This document shows positions 16,814 to 26,548 of a stretch of 64,000 nucleotides of DNA, one piece after another. The DNA lies in NCBI GenBank assembly GCA_964512675.1, contig CAZEJR010000001.1:124001-188000 (forward strand), written 5' to 3'. A model generated the notes under the pieces. That model searched no databases. It was not told the DNA's origin and saw nothing but the letters and a program-made list of their open reading frames with translations. Made by a program: the position numbers and the translations under genes. The stretch comes from A07HB70 sp964512675 (lineage in GTDB: Archaea; Halobacteriota; Halobacteria; Halobacteriales; Haloferacaceae). The stretch's first letter is position 1; each line of letters opens with the position of its first letter.

Positions 16814-19800
16814 TCAGAGCCGACGCCGGACGACCGCGGTGCCGGCCTCGCGGACCTCGGTGCTCGTGCCGGCGGCGACGGTCAGCAGGTTCTCGCCCGC
16901 CTCGACGTCGAGTTCGACGGAGAACTCGCCGTCGTCCGGGTCGACGAGGGCGGAGTCCGCCGGCGTCCGGACCGCGACGACGGCTGCGTCGGTCTCGCCC
17001 TCGACGACGAGACGCCCGGAGACGAAGCGTGTCTCGACCCGGAGGGCCGGCCAGTCCGGCGGACCACCGCTGCCGTAGCGCTCCTCGACGACGGCTGGCA
17101 CACAGACCGGGTCGCCCGCGTCGATACCGTGTGCGAGGCGGACGAAGCCGGCCTGTGCCCACGCCAGCGGCGTCGCCGCGCCGGTGCCGTCGCCGAACGA
17201 CCAGCCGTACGGCGTCTCGGTTGCGCGGTCCCAGACCTGTTCGGGGAGCATCCGGCCCTCGTTTGCGAAGCCGGCGAGCGTCCGGAGCAGGTCGGTCGGG
17301 TCCTCGTCGTCGTCGGCTCGCAGGGCGTACTCGCCGCGTTCGCCGGTCAGGAGCGGCCAGAGCCGCCCGACGCCGCCCGTCTCCGGTGTCCACGGCGCGC
17401 CGGTGTCGTCGCCGCCGCGTTCGCCGTAGCCGTCGCCGTTGTAGCGGTAGAAGCCGGGGCCAGCCGGCGTCTCGACGCGAATCACCTCGTCGACGGCGTC
17501 GACGGAGTTTCGCACGACCGGGTCGTCCGCCGACCTGACGCCGAGGCGCACCAGGTCGAGAAAGCCCGCGTCGATGACGTCGCGTTCGTCGAGCGTCGGG
17601 CCGGCGTTCGCGAGCGTCCGCCGGTGGCCGGCGTTCGGGTCGCCGTCGCGAGTCACCCTGACGTAGTACGGTGCCGGCAGGTCGTAGCGCTCCCCGCCCG
17701 TCGCGGTGGCACACCACGCCTCGACGTTCGCCGCCCAGTCGTCCGCCAGGGCAGTCCAGACCAAGGCGTCTGCCGTGTGCCCCGCGTCGGCGGCGAGCGC
17801 CCCTGCACAGGCCAGACCCGCGACCTCGGCTGCGATCGACGAGGGCGAGTAGCCGGCCTCCTCCTCCCACCGCTCCTGTGCGGTGGCCGGGCCGTTCCGC
17901 GCGACGTAGTCCGCCGACCGCTTGAGATGCCGGTAGCCGTAGTCGGCCTCGTCGAGGCCGACACCCCGTTCGGCGAGGAGGTACGCGAGCACTGCCGGGT
18001 AGGAGATGTTGTCCATCTGTTCGCCGCCCCAGCGTGTCTGGCCGCCGAGGTAGGTGTTCTGCGGGATGAACCCCCGCTCGTCCTGCTGGTGGTGGTAGAC
18101 GTACGCCAGCGCGTCGGCGGGCGTCGTCGCGTCGCCGGCGGCGAGGTGGGCGGTCGCCACTTGGTAGAGGTCGCGCGACCAGACGAAGTTGTAGCCGTAC
18201 CCCCGTGCCTCGTCGACGACGGTTGCCTCGCCCCACGGGACGGAGGGCGACGCGACGCTCGCGCCGCGATACTGCTTGTCCTCGCAGGCCCGGAGTGTCA
18301 TCATCGCGGTGTCGTACTGTCGCCGGAGGTCGGGGTCGTCGGTCACGCTGTCCGGGACGTCGACCGTGTCGAGGTAGTCGTGCCACGACGCGACGTAGTC
18401 CGAGCGGACGTCCTCGAACCCCGCGGTCAGTGCACCCTGTGCCTCGCCGAGCGCCGCCGCAGTGTCCGACTCCGTGCCGAAGCCCAGCGCGAGTGTCTCC
18501 GACACCCGCGTCCCGTCGCCCACCTCGCCGACGAGGACGACGTTCGTGCCGTCCGTCGACGTCGTCTGCTCGGGGCGCTCGCCGTCGGTGAACAGCGCCT
18601 CCAGCCGCCGACTGCCCGCCGTCTCCGCCGTCGCCCACGCGAACCGCGTCGCCGACGTCAGCGACACCGCCACCGTCTCCTCGCGTGCGTGTGACCGACT
18701 GGCGTCGTACGCCGCGGCGGCGCGCGCGACGAGGTGGTGCGCTCCGGGACGGCCCAGCCGCAGCCCTCGGTCCTCCGCGCCGCCGTTTGCCAGCGCCACG
18801 TCGCCGACGACGTACACCCGGTAGTCGCCGCCGTCGTCGGACTCGAACTCGACGTCCGCGAGGAGCGCGTCGCCGTCCGGGTCGGCGGCGTACTCCGCGG
18901 TCAGGCGCCACGCGTGCCCCCGGCCGTCGCCCGGTTCGCGGACGACGTGGCGGTAGCAGAGCGCGCGGTCGGCGGTCGGCTCGGCCCGCCGCTCGAGGCC
19001 GTCCTCCCGGTCACGGCGCTCGCGGTGGGTCCGCGCGGTGTACGCCGACTCCTCGTCGGCGTCGACGACGAGGAAGTCGAGCGTCCGGAGGTTCATCACG
19101 TCGACACGGGGGAACCGCGGCTCGGTCAGCGCGCCCGCGGTCAGGGTGTACCAGACGCGCGACGGGTCGGTCGCGTCGTGGTCTGCGACGGTGCCGAGGC
19201 CGAACTTCTCGCCCGTCGTCCAGTGCATCCTGTCGGCTGGCCCCGCCGGGCCGTCGCTCGCCGCCGGCAGCGCGTCTGCGGCGTCCAGCCGCGCCGTCGT
19301 CGCCAGCCGCAGGGCGTGTGCCCAGCCGATCGGCGTCGCGCTGTCGCGCTCCCCGTCGTCGAACACCTGCTCCGAGAGGTGACCGGCGGCGGAGGCGAAC
19401 GGCCCGTCGGCGTCGAGCAGTCCGTACAGGTCGGCGGCGGTGTCCCGGAGGCGCGCTGCCGTCTGTCTCGCGTCACGTGTCTCACACCGGTCGGCCAGCC
19501 GCGCCGCCGCGAGCGCGCCCCACCCAGTCGTCACCGACCAGAGCTTCGGCCCGGACTGGCCGCCCTGTCGCCAGCCGTCGCCCTCGTAGCGGGCCAGCCC
19601 GCAGACCGCGCCGCCGTCGACCTCGCGGTACAGCGCAGCGACGGTGGACTCGACGTGGTCGACCAGCCGCTCGACGCGGCGCTCGTCGAGCTCCGTCAGC
19701 GCGGCGTAGGCCTCGTGACCGTCGACGAGCGCGAACGTGTCGGCGTCGGCGCGGGCGTCGCGTTCGTCGCCGTACACCCGCCGGACGAACCGTTCCTCGT

Positions 19801-21325
19801 TCCCGTCCCACCGTTCGGCGAGCGCCTCGTACGTCGCGTCGGCCTGTGCCCGGGCGTGCTCCTGAACCTGGTCGCGGAGCGGCGCGCGTGCGGCTTCGCT
19901 GTACGCCTCGAGGTACGCGCCCGCCGTGCCGGTGAACCGCCCGATCGTGTCCTCCCACGCGTTCTCGGACGACACCGGCAGGCCGTCGTCGCCGAGCCAC
20001 GCGTCGAGGCCGTCGAGGCCGGCGACGACCGTCCGGCGAATCTCCGCCGCGAGCGCGTCCGGTAGAGCGCCGCGCCGGCTCCGGAGCAGCCGCGCGAGGA
20101 CGGCGACGACGCTCGCGGTCTGGTCGGGCTGGTACTCCGGCTTGCGCGACCCCTCGAGCGTCGCGTTCGCCCAGCCCGGCGCGACGGAGCCGTCCGACCC
20201 CCAGACGCGGTGTGGCCAGGTCCCGTCCGGGAGCTGCGTGTGACAGTAGAGCCGCGCGGCGTCGGCGAGCCGGTCGTCGACGCCGATGTCGAACCGCCCG
20301 TCGGCGTCCAGCAGGTGGCCGGTGACGCGGGCGTCGTCACGGAACCAGACGTAGCCGTAGCCCCCGGAGTTGGCGTAGAACGTGTCGAACTCGGGCCCGG
20401 CGATCCGACCGCCAGACGGCGTCGTCAGCAGGTCGAGCGCCCGCAGGTCGGCGCGCACCTGCTCGGACCGCGGCACCGTCTCCGGCACGGCGGCGTCGGC
20501 ACGGGCCCGTGCCGCCTCGCGGAGCGTCTCGGCGCTCCGGTGGGTCGTCGCGCAGTTCCGCAGGTCAGCCAGCGCCTCGTCCCGGTCGACGTCGCCGTGG
20601 TCCGAGAGCTGGGTCACGAGCGTCGTCCGCACGCCACGGCCAGCGGGCTCGAAGGGTGCGGTCACCACGACGTCGCCGGAGAGATGGGTGTCCTCGTACC
20701 GTCGGATCGCGGCCCGTCGCGGGAACTCGAACGCCGTCTCGTCGAGCAGCTCCTCGAACCGCTCGGGCACCTGCCCGCGGACGTCGGACAGGCCCGTCGA
20801 CGCGGTGACGTAGTCGTGCTCCTCGCGGTGGAACACCTCGAGCGCCGTCGAGCCGTCGGGACCGCCGCGCTCGTGGATGAGCCGACCGACGCTCGACTCC
20901 CGGCTGTCGGGGGCGAGCGTCAGGAACGCCGTCAGGCTCGCCTCCTCGGGCACCGACCCGCGGAGCTCGACGTGGGTGCAGTGTGCCCGCCCGAGCGTCA
21001 GGTCGTACTGGTGGACGGTGTAGGCGCCGGCGTCGTACTCCGTCTCGACCAGCGTCGTCTCGCGGTAGTAGTGCTGGCGAACGGCGTCCAGGTCGTCGAA
21101 CCACGTCACGCCGTCGGGCGTGCGGACGCCCAGCCGTGACCGGTCGATCCCCGAGAGCCCCGAGAGCGGCGTCGAGTGGTCGCGCAGTGCGCCGTTCGGG
21201 CCGACGTGGACCAGCCGGTCGCCGTGCCCCGAGAGGGCGCCGCCGACCGTCTTCGTCTCCTCCGGGAACCGCTCGTCGTCGGAACGGGCGCGCTTGTACG
21301 TGTTCAGCGCGGTCCGTAATCGCAT
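16814..21325 (-). CDS. Double-domain GH15 glucoamylase-like protein
   Basis: 1503 aa from the ATG at 21325, chosen because a TATA box (CTTTATCTC, 21346-21354) lies about 25 bp upstream. No signal peptide, so cytoplasmic. Two GH15 units are present. The N-half has YGYVWFRDDARV, catalytic-acid region ENAWEDTIGRFTG and base region LSEQVFDDG. The C-half starts near residue 700 with a glucodextranase-N-like beta domain (SRVWYTLTAGALTEPRFPRV), then YNFVWSRDLYQVA, the acid region RWEEEAGYSPSSIAAEVAG and base region MLPEQVWDRATE. Both halves keep both Glu residues. It should release glucose from alpha-glucans. A C-terminal beta-sandwich closes the chain. Confidence 0.9.
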   Translation of the reverse strand: MRLRTALNTYKRARSDDERFPEETKTVGGALSGHGDRLVHVGPNGALRDHSTPLSGLSGIDRSRLGVRTPDGVTWFDDLDAVRQHYYRETTLVETEYDAGAYTVHQYDLTLGRAHCTHVELRGSVPEEASLTAFLTLAPDSRESSVGRLIHERGGPDGSTALEVFHREEHDYVTASTGLSDVRGQVPERFEELLDETAFEFPRRAAIRRYEDTHLSGDVVVTAPFEPAGRGVRTTLVTQLSDHGDVDRDEALADLRNCATTHRSAETLREAARARADAAVPETVPRSEQVRADLRALDLLTTPSGGRIAGPEFDTFYANSGGYGYVWFRDDARVTGHLLDADGRFDIGVDDRLADAARLYCHTQLPDGTWPHRVWGSDGSVAPGWANATLEGSRKPEYQPDQTASVVAVLARLLRSRRGALPDALAAEIRRTVVAGLDGLDAWLGDDGLPVSSENAWEDTIGRFTGTAGAYLEAYSEAARAPLRDQVQEHARAQADATYEALAERWDGNEERFVRRVYGDERDARADADTFALVDGHEAYAALTELDERRVERLVDHVESTVAALYREVDGGAVCGLARYEGDGWRQGGQSGPKLWSVTTGWGALAAARLADRCETRDARQTAARLRDTAADLYGLLDADGPFASAAGHLSEQVFDDGERDSATPIGWAHALRLATTARLDAADALPAASDGPAGPADRMHWTTGEKFGLGTVADHDATDPSRVWYTLTAGALTEPRFPRVDVMNLRTLDFLVVDADEESAYTARTHRERRDREDGLERRAEPTADRALCYRHVVREPGDGRGHAWRLTAEYAADPDGDALLADVEFESDDGGDYRVYVVGDVALANGGAEDRGLRLGRPGAHHLVARAAAAYDASRSHAREETVAVSLTSATRFAWATAETAGSRRLEALFTDGERPEQTTSTDGTNVVLVGEVGDGTRVSETLALGFGTESDTAAALGEAQGALTAGFEDVRSDYVASWHDYLDTVDVPDSVTDDPDLRRQYDTAMMTLRACEDKQYRGASVASPSVPWGEATVVDEARGYGYNFVWSRDLYQVATAHLAAGDATTPADALAYVYHHQQDERGFIPQNTYLGGQTRWGGEQMDNISYPAVLAYLLAERGVGLDEADYGYRHLKRSADYVARNGPATAQERWEEEAGYSPSSIAAEVAGLACAGALAADAGHTADALVWTALADDWAANVEAWCATATGGERYDLPAPYYVRVTRDGDPNAGHRRTLANAGPTLDERDVIDAGFLDLVRLGVRSADDPVVRNSVDAVDEVIRVETPAGPGFYRYNGDGYGERGGDDTGAPWTPETGGVGRLWPLLTGERGEYALRADDDEDPTDLLRTLAGFANEGRMLPEQVWDRATETPYGWSFGDGTGAATPLAWAQAGFVRLAHGIDAGDPVCVPAVVEERYGSGGPPDWPALRVETRFVSGRLVVEGETDAAVVAVRTPADSALVDPDDGEFSVELDVEAGENLLTVAAGTSTEVREAGTAVVRRRL

Positions 21326-21345
21326 GAACCCGTCGACGGTCCGCC

Positions 21346-21354
21346 GAGATAAAG
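21346..21354 (-). promoter_or_regulatory. TATA box of the GH15 gene
   Basis: CTTTATCTC on the minus strand, 21-29 nt before ATG 21325, gives a leaderless start. It fixes the start at residue 19 of the longest frame. It lies in the 85-bp divergent region shared with the GH13 gene. Confidence 0.65.
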
Positions 21355-21410
21355 ACCCGCCGGTCGACGCGGATGGCAACTCAGAAGTGTACCGGGGTCG
21401 AGACCAGGGC

Positions 21411-23342
21411 GTGAATCACCCCGGTCCGCCCCGCGTCGTCGCCGTCGGCGACGAGGTGGAACTCGCCCCGCGCGACCCCGACCCCGAGGCGGCGTACGCG
21501 TGGTCCGTGGCCGCCGCCCCGGCAGACTCGTGCGCGGGGGTCGCGAGCGGCCCCGTGACGACGCTCGTCCCGGACGTTCCGGGACGTTACCGGGTGCGCC
21601 TGGAGACTCCCGACACGACCCACGACCTGACGGTGCGGGCGTTCCCGACGGAGTGCGCACCGTCGGGACGCGGCGGCGGGAGCGGCGAGACGGTCGACAC
21701 GACCGTTCCGGAGCCGCAGGACGGTGCCGCCGCGCCACCCTACCCCGACGCGGCGCCGAGCGGCGGTGGCGGACGACCGCGTCTCCGCCTCGACGCGGCG
21801 GTGGAAGACGACGTCGTCGTCGTCACCGCAGCGCCGCGCACCCACCCCGACGACCGGCGCGACCCGGGCGCGCTGGCGGTCGAGTTCCTCTTCGACGACC
21901 GGGACGGACTCGCGTACGAAGACGACGGCGTCGCCGTCGAGGGACACGCGCTCCGGATAGACCGCGCGGCGCTCTCGCCGGGGCGCCAGCGCGTCCACGC
22001 CGTCGCCGTCGACCGCGGCGAGAGCTACTCCGTCCCCGACGTCGTCACCCTCGATGTCGACGGCGACGGCGTTTCCGTCGACCGACCGAACGACCCGCCG
22101 GCGTGGGCAGCCGACGCGACGCTCTACGAGATATACGTCCGGTCGTTCGCCGACCCCGACGAGGGGCAGAGTCCGCTCGCGGACGTGACCGAGCGGCTCG
22201 ACGACCTCGACGACCTCGGCGTCGACACGCTCTGGCTGACGCCGGTCGTCCAGAACGACGAGCACCCCCACGGCTACAACGCCGTCGACTTCTTCGATAT
22301 CGCCGACGACCTCGGGAGCCGCGCCGAGTACGAACGGCTGGTCGAGGCGGCCCACGACCGCGGAATGCGGGTGCTGTTCGACCTGGTCTGCAATCACACG
22401 GCGCGCGCACACCCGTTCTTCCAGAACGCCGACGGCGACCCCGACTCGCCGTACCACGACTGGTACGAGTGGGAGGCGTCGGGCGAGCCGGCGACGTACT
22501 TCGACTGGCCGTACATCGCCAACCTCGACTACTCGACGCTGGCCGTTCGCCGTCACGTCCTCGACGTCGTCGACGAGTGGGCGCCGCTCGTCGACGGCTT
22601 CCGCGTCGACATGGCGTGGGCCGTCCCGACGCCGTTCTGGCGCGAGGTGCGCGACCGGGTGAAGGCGGTCGACGACGACTTTCTGCTCGTCGACGAGACG
22701 ATCCCGTACGTCCCGGAGTTCGCCCACCTCGTCTTCGACGTCCACTTCGACTCGACGCTCTACTTTCGTCTGCGGCAGATCGGCCGGGGCAACGAGCCGG
22801 CGAGCGCCGCCGTCGACGCCGTCGCCGACCGCGCCCGCGCGGGGTTCCCAGACCACGCGGGCTTTCTCACCTACGCCGAGAACCACGACGAGACGCGCTA
22901 CCTCGCGGAGTGTGGTCGTCCGGCTGCCGCCGCCGCCGCCGCCGCCGTCGGCACTCTCCCCGGGGTCCCGCTCGTCTACGGCGGCCAGGAGACGGCACAG
23001 CTCGGCCGGCGCGACGACATCGTCTGGGACGACGACGTCGTCGACGACGACCTGCGTGCGCACGTCCGCCGCGTCCTCCGGACCCACCGCCGCGTCGACG
23101 CCCTCGACCCCGGCGCGAGCCTCGACGCGGTCGGCGCGTCGGTAGCGAGCGGGCCGGAGCCGGCCCGTGTCGTCGCCTTCGGCCGGGGCGGACGGGTGGT
23201 CGTCGTCCTGAACTTCGGCGAGACGCCGGCGACCGTCTCGCTCGACATCGCCGTCGACCCCGTCGACCTCCTCACGGGCGACGACGTGAGCGTCCCCGAC
23301 GGGGTGCGGGTACGCGACGCCGTGGTACTCGAACGCCACTGA
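21411..23342 (+). CDS. GH13 alpha-amylase family protein
   Basis: 643 aa, no signal peptide. Residues 1-230 are beta-rich accessory domains starting HPGPPRVVAVGDEVELAP. The TIM barrel starts near 235 (ADATLYEIYVRSFADPD). Conserved regions: DLVCNHTA (I), GFRVDMAWAV with the nucleophile Asp near residue 400 (II), LLVDETIP with the acid Glu near 429 (III), and YAENHDETR (IV). It acts on alpha-1,4-glucans. GTG 21411 is chosen; an in-frame GTG at 21387 is possible. Divergent from the GH15 gene, suggesting joint control of intracellular glucan use. Confidence 0.9.
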   Translation: MNHPGPPRVVAVGDEVELAPRDPDPEAAYAWSVAAAPADSCAGVASGPVTTLVPDVPGRYRVRLETPDTTHDLTVRAFPTECAPSGRGGGSGETVDTTVPEPQDGAAAPPYPDAAPSGGGGRPRLRLDAAVEDDVVVVTAAPRTHPDDRRDPGALAVEFLFDDRDGLAYEDDGVAVEGHALRIDRAALSPGRQRVHAVAVDRGESYSVPDVVTLDVDGDGVSVDRPNDPPAWAADATLYEIYVRSFADPDEGQSPLADVTERLDDLDDLGVDTLWLTPVVQNDEHPHGYNAVDFFDIADDLGSRAEYERLVEAAHDRGMRVLFDLVCNHTARAHPFFQNADGDPDSPYHDWYEWEASGEPATYFDWPYIANLDYSTLAVRRHVLDVVDEWAPLVDGFRVDMAWAVPTPFWREVRDRVKAVDDDFLLVDETIPYVPEFAHLVFDVHFDSTLYFRLRQIGRGNEPASAAVDAVADRARAGFPDHAGFLTYAENHDETRYLAECGRPAAAAAAAAVGTLPGVPLVYGGQETAQLGRRDDIVWDDDVVDDDLRAHVRRVLRTHRRVDALDPGASLDAVGASVASGPEPARVVAFGRGGRVVVVLNFGETPATVSLDIAVDPVDLLTGDDVSVPDGVRVRDAVVLERH

Positions 23343-23352
23343 GCGCTCGAGG

Positions 23353-25404
23353 TCACGCTGTCTCGGCGCTCGTCTCGGCCCGCACCCCGTCGAGGTAGTC
23401 GCCCTCCGGCCCGACCCACGTCGACTCCAGGCCACACTCCGGGGTCAGCCGGCAGACTCGCGTCTCGGGCGGCCACAGGACACGTACGCGGTCGCCCTCG
23501 CGGTCGACCGTCACCTCCTGCCGGTAGGTCACCGTCGCGCCGGAGGCCGTCGCGAACGTCACCGCGAGGTCGGCCTCGCTCGCGCCGGACGGGACGAGCG
23601 GCGGCGCGCCGCCCCGGACCTCCTGGCCCTGAACCCGGACGCGCTCTCCGATCCGCCACCGGACGGTGACCGCGTCCCCGGCGGCGCGCACGCGGTAGCG
23701 CGCGGCGCCCGCCGGCGTCTCGACGCGCACCGACGCCGTTCCGGTCGCGCGGGCGGGTGTCCCGACCGTCGTCGTCGCGTTCAGCGGGCCCCGTCGGACC
23801 TCGAGCGGGACCAGCCGTGGTGTCACGGGGTCGCCCTCGCCCGGCGTCCACGTCCCACGGTAGGTGTAGCGGTAGGGGCGACGGTCCGTCGCGTCGACGG
23901 CGCGCCAGTCGTCCGCCGGACCCTCGTCGAAGACGTAGACTGCGTCGCCGCCGAAGCCGGGGTCGTTCCGCAGGCGCTGGAACGGGTGTGCCGACCAGTC
24001 GCCGTACGGCGTCGGGTGAAAGACGAGGGCGGCAGAGAGGTCACGCGACTCGAACGGCTCGTAGGCCGCCGCGAGGGCTGCCGTCCGCTCGCGGTTCTCG
24101 TCGTACGGGCCCGCGACGGCGCGGAACTCCGCTGTGCCCGTGACCGGCGCCGCGATCAGGAGCGCGACTACGAGGACGGCGCGAACGAATCGAGGGTCTG
24201 GCGAGACCGACCGCGGGCGCCAGAGCGACGCCGGATCCACGTAGACGGCACGCGCGCGGTCCGCGGCCCGGACCAGCGCGTGCGCGCCGAACGCCGCGAA
24301 CGGGTAGAGCAGGTCGTAGTGGTAGTACGGGCCGAGGAGCTCGAACAGCCCGTTCCGGAGCCCGTTGAGCGTCCCCCAGAAGTACGCCTCGCCGAGGACG
24401 ACACAGGGGACGAGCGCCGCGAGGAGGCCGACGACGCGCGTCTCGCCCTCGCGCCGGCCGAGCGCCAGCGCCGCGCCGGCGACCGCGACGCCGACGCCGA
24501 GCGGACCGCCGGCGAGAAAGTCGACGAGGAGGCCGAGGTTCGCGAGCGTCGTCCGGGCTGCGAGCGCCGGGGTGTAGTCGACGCCGTAGTCGAGCAGCCT
24601 GTGGGGCCCGAAGCCGACGCCGTCCCGCGGCGCGAACGCCTGGTACGGGAAGGTAAGCGGCGACCCGACGACGGCGGCGTTGTAGGCGAGGGCCGCGCCG
24701 ACGCCACAGAGCCCGAGTGCGGCGACGGCGAGTGGCACGCCTCGTGCGCGCCGCGTCTCGGCGCGCCACAGCCGGACGAGGGCGTGGCCCACGAACGGGA
24801 GTGCGAACAGCACCGCAGTGTAGGGCCGGGTCCAGAACGAGAGGCCGACGAGCGCGCCCGCGAGCGCGCCCCAGCGAAGCGAGTCGCGGGCGGTCGCCCG
24901 GAGGTACGCGAGCGCGAACGCGCCGTTCAGGAGCGCCGCGGGCGCGTACGACAGGAAGGTGCCGGTCGTGAACAGGTAGAGCGGCGAGGCGACGACGAGG
25001 ACGCCGGCGACGACGCCGGTCCGGCGGTCGAACGCCCGCGCGGCGAGGCCGTAGCCCGCCGCGGCGACGCCGGCGCCGACGAGCGCGAGCGCCGCCCGCG
25101 GGACGCCGAGGGCGACGAACGGGGCGAACAGCGCCGCCGTCGGCGGCGTGTACTTCGAGTAGAGGACGACGTCGCCGGCACGGTCTGCTGCGACGAAGAA
25201 CCACGGTCGGACCAGCCCCGCGAGCGGACCGGGACGGAGGTACACCCGTCCCTCGGCGAGCATCGCGGCCTGCGTCAGGTAGACGGCCTCGTCGTCGTTG
25301 ACCGAGTGGTGCGGGAAGACACCGACGGCGACGGCGAGCACCGCGCCGCCGCCGAGGAGCGCGACGAGCGCCGGAGGCGCGAGCCGTCGGGCGCGGTCCC
25401 GCAC
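23353..25404 (-). CDS. ArnT/PMT-like membrane glycosyltransferase
   Basis: 683 aa from a GTG at 25404. About 10-12 membrane helices fill residues 10-430. The first loop has the motif SVNDDEAVYLTQAAML and PGPLAGLVRPWF, typical of GT-C enzymes that use a lipid-linked sugar, with catalytic acidic residues just after TM1. Residues 430-683 form a soluble external domain with beta-strands. It starts 4 bp after the stop of the ABC ATPase gene, so it is the last gene of the iron transport operon, an unusual position. Sugar and acceptor are unknown. Confidence 0.8.
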   Translation of the reverse strand: MRDRARRLAPPALVALLGGGAVLAVAVGVFPHHSVNDDEAVYLTQAAMLAEGRVYLRPGPLAGLVRPWFFVAADRAGDVVLYSKYTPPTAALFAPFVALGVPRAALALVGAGVAAAGYGLAARAFDRRTGVVAGVLVVASPLYLFTTGTFLSYAPAALLNGAFALAYLRATARDSLRWGALAGALVGLSFWTRPYTAVLFALPFVGHALVRLWRAETRRARGVPLAVAALGLCGVGAALAYNAAVVGSPLTFPYQAFAPRDGVGFGPHRLLDYGVDYTPALAARTTLANLGLLVDFLAGGPLGVGVAVAGAALALGRREGETRVVGLLAALVPCVVLGEAYFWGTLNGLRNGLFELLGPYYHYDLLYPFAAFGAHALVRAADRARAVYVDPASLWRPRSVSPDPRFVRAVLVVALLIAAPVTGTAEFRAVAGPYDENRERTAALAAAYEPFESRDLSAALVFHPTPYGDWSAHPFQRLRNDPGFGGDAVYVFDEGPADDWRAVDATDRRPYRYTYRGTWTPGEGDPVTPRLVPLEVRRGPLNATTTVGTPARATGTASVRVETPAGAARYRVRAAGDAVTVRWRIGERVRVQGQEVRGGAPPLVPSGASEADLAVTFATASGATVTYRQEVTVDREGDRVRVLWPPETRVCRLTPECGLESTWVGPEGDYLDGVRAETSAETA

Positions 25405-25408
25405 CCGG

Positions 25409-26548
25409 CTACTCCCGCTGGTCCGCCGGGAACCACGCGAGGTCGTGGTCGGCCTCGAGCGCGACACGCACCGGTTCGTCGGTCGACAGCGACTCGTCGT
25501 GGTTGTGCATACACTCAAGAACCGTTCCGTCTGCGAGTTCAACCTCGTAGAGCACCGTCGGACCGAGATAGCGCCGCGCCCGGACGTGGCCGTCCGGCGC
25601 GTCGGCGTCGGGAACGGCACGCACGTCGTCGGGTCGGACGAGGACGTCGACGTCGACGCGGTCGTACGCCCCGGTCAGGCCGTCGACACGGTCCCTGTCG
25701 ACGGGGCCGAGACCGGTTCGAACCTCGCCGCCGACGACCCGGCCCGGCAGGAACGCGGCGTGGCCGAGAAAGCCCGCGACGAACCGCGACTCCGGGTGCT
25801 GAAACACGGACTCCGGGACGCCCGACTGCTCGATCTGACCGTCGTTGACGACGGCGACACGGTCGGATATCGACAGCGCCTCCTCCTGGTCGTGGGTGAC
25901 GGAGACGGCGGTGACGCCCGCCGTCTTGAGGATACGCCGGACCTCCTCGCGCATCTCGACCCGCAGGTCGACGTCGAGGTTCGAGAACGGCTCGTCGAGG
26001 AGGACGACCGCGGGTTCGGGGGCGATCGCGCGCGCGAGTGCCACCCGCTGTTGCTGGCCGCCGGAGAGCTCGTCCGGGTGTGCGTCGCCGCGGTCGGCGA
26101 GGCCGACGAGGTCGAGCAGCTCTGCGACGCGGGCCTCGCGCTCCGCCGCCGGCCGGTCCTGGAGCCCGAAGCCGACGTTCTCGGCGGCGGTGAGGTGTGG
26201 GAACAGCGCGAACTCCTGGAAGACGACGCCGACGCCGCGGTCCTCCGGCGGGACGTGCGTGTCCGGACCGGACACCGTCTCGCCGTGGAGCCGGACGGTC
26301 CCGCCGTCGGGGCGGTCGAGCCCGGCTACGAGCCTGAGTGTCGTCGTCTTGCCACAGCCGGAGGGCCCGAGCAGCGTCAGAATCTCGCCCTCCTGGACCG
26401 ACAGCGAGAGGTCGTCGATGACGCGTTCGTCGCCGAACGACTTCGAGACGGCGTCGAGTTCGAGCACGGTCGGCGCGTCGGACGGCGGTGCCTCGCTCGC
26501 GGCGTCCGTCGTCGCCGCGCCGTGCCCGGTCAGCCCGCTACCTGACAT
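25409..26548 (-). CDS. Ferric-type ABC transporter, ATP-binding protein
   Basis: 379 aa. A 28-residue Ser/Ala linker precedes the ATPase. Walker A GPSGCGKTTT, Q-loop VVFQEFALFPHL, signature LSGGQQQRVALARA, Walker B VVLLDEPFSNLD and switch His VTHDQEEAL are all intact. The C-terminal 120 residues are a TOBE domain (VLVRPDDVRAV). It powers the transporter whose permease overlaps it by 11 bp and whose binding protein is the first gene. The closest class is FbpC/PotA; ferric substrate is inferred from the binding protein and operator. Confidence 0.88.
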   Translation of the reverse strand: MSGSGLTGHGAATTDAASEAPPSDAPTVLELDAVSKSFGDERVIDDLSLSVQEGEILTLLGPSGCGKTTTLRLVAGLDRPDGGTVRLHGETVSGPDTHVPPEDRGVGVVFQEFALFPHLTAAENVGFGLQDRPAAEREARVAELLDLVGLADRGDAHPDELSGGQQQRVALARAIAPEPAVVLLDEPFSNLDVDLRVEMREEVRRILKTAGVTAVSVTHDQEEALSISDRVAVVNDGQIEQSGVPESVFQHPESRFVAGFLGHAAFLPGRVVGGEVRTGLGPVDRDRVDGLTGAYDRVDVDVLVRPDDVRAVPDADAPDGHVRARRYLGPTVLYEVELADGTVLECMHNHDESLSTDEPVRVALEADHDLAWFPADQRE

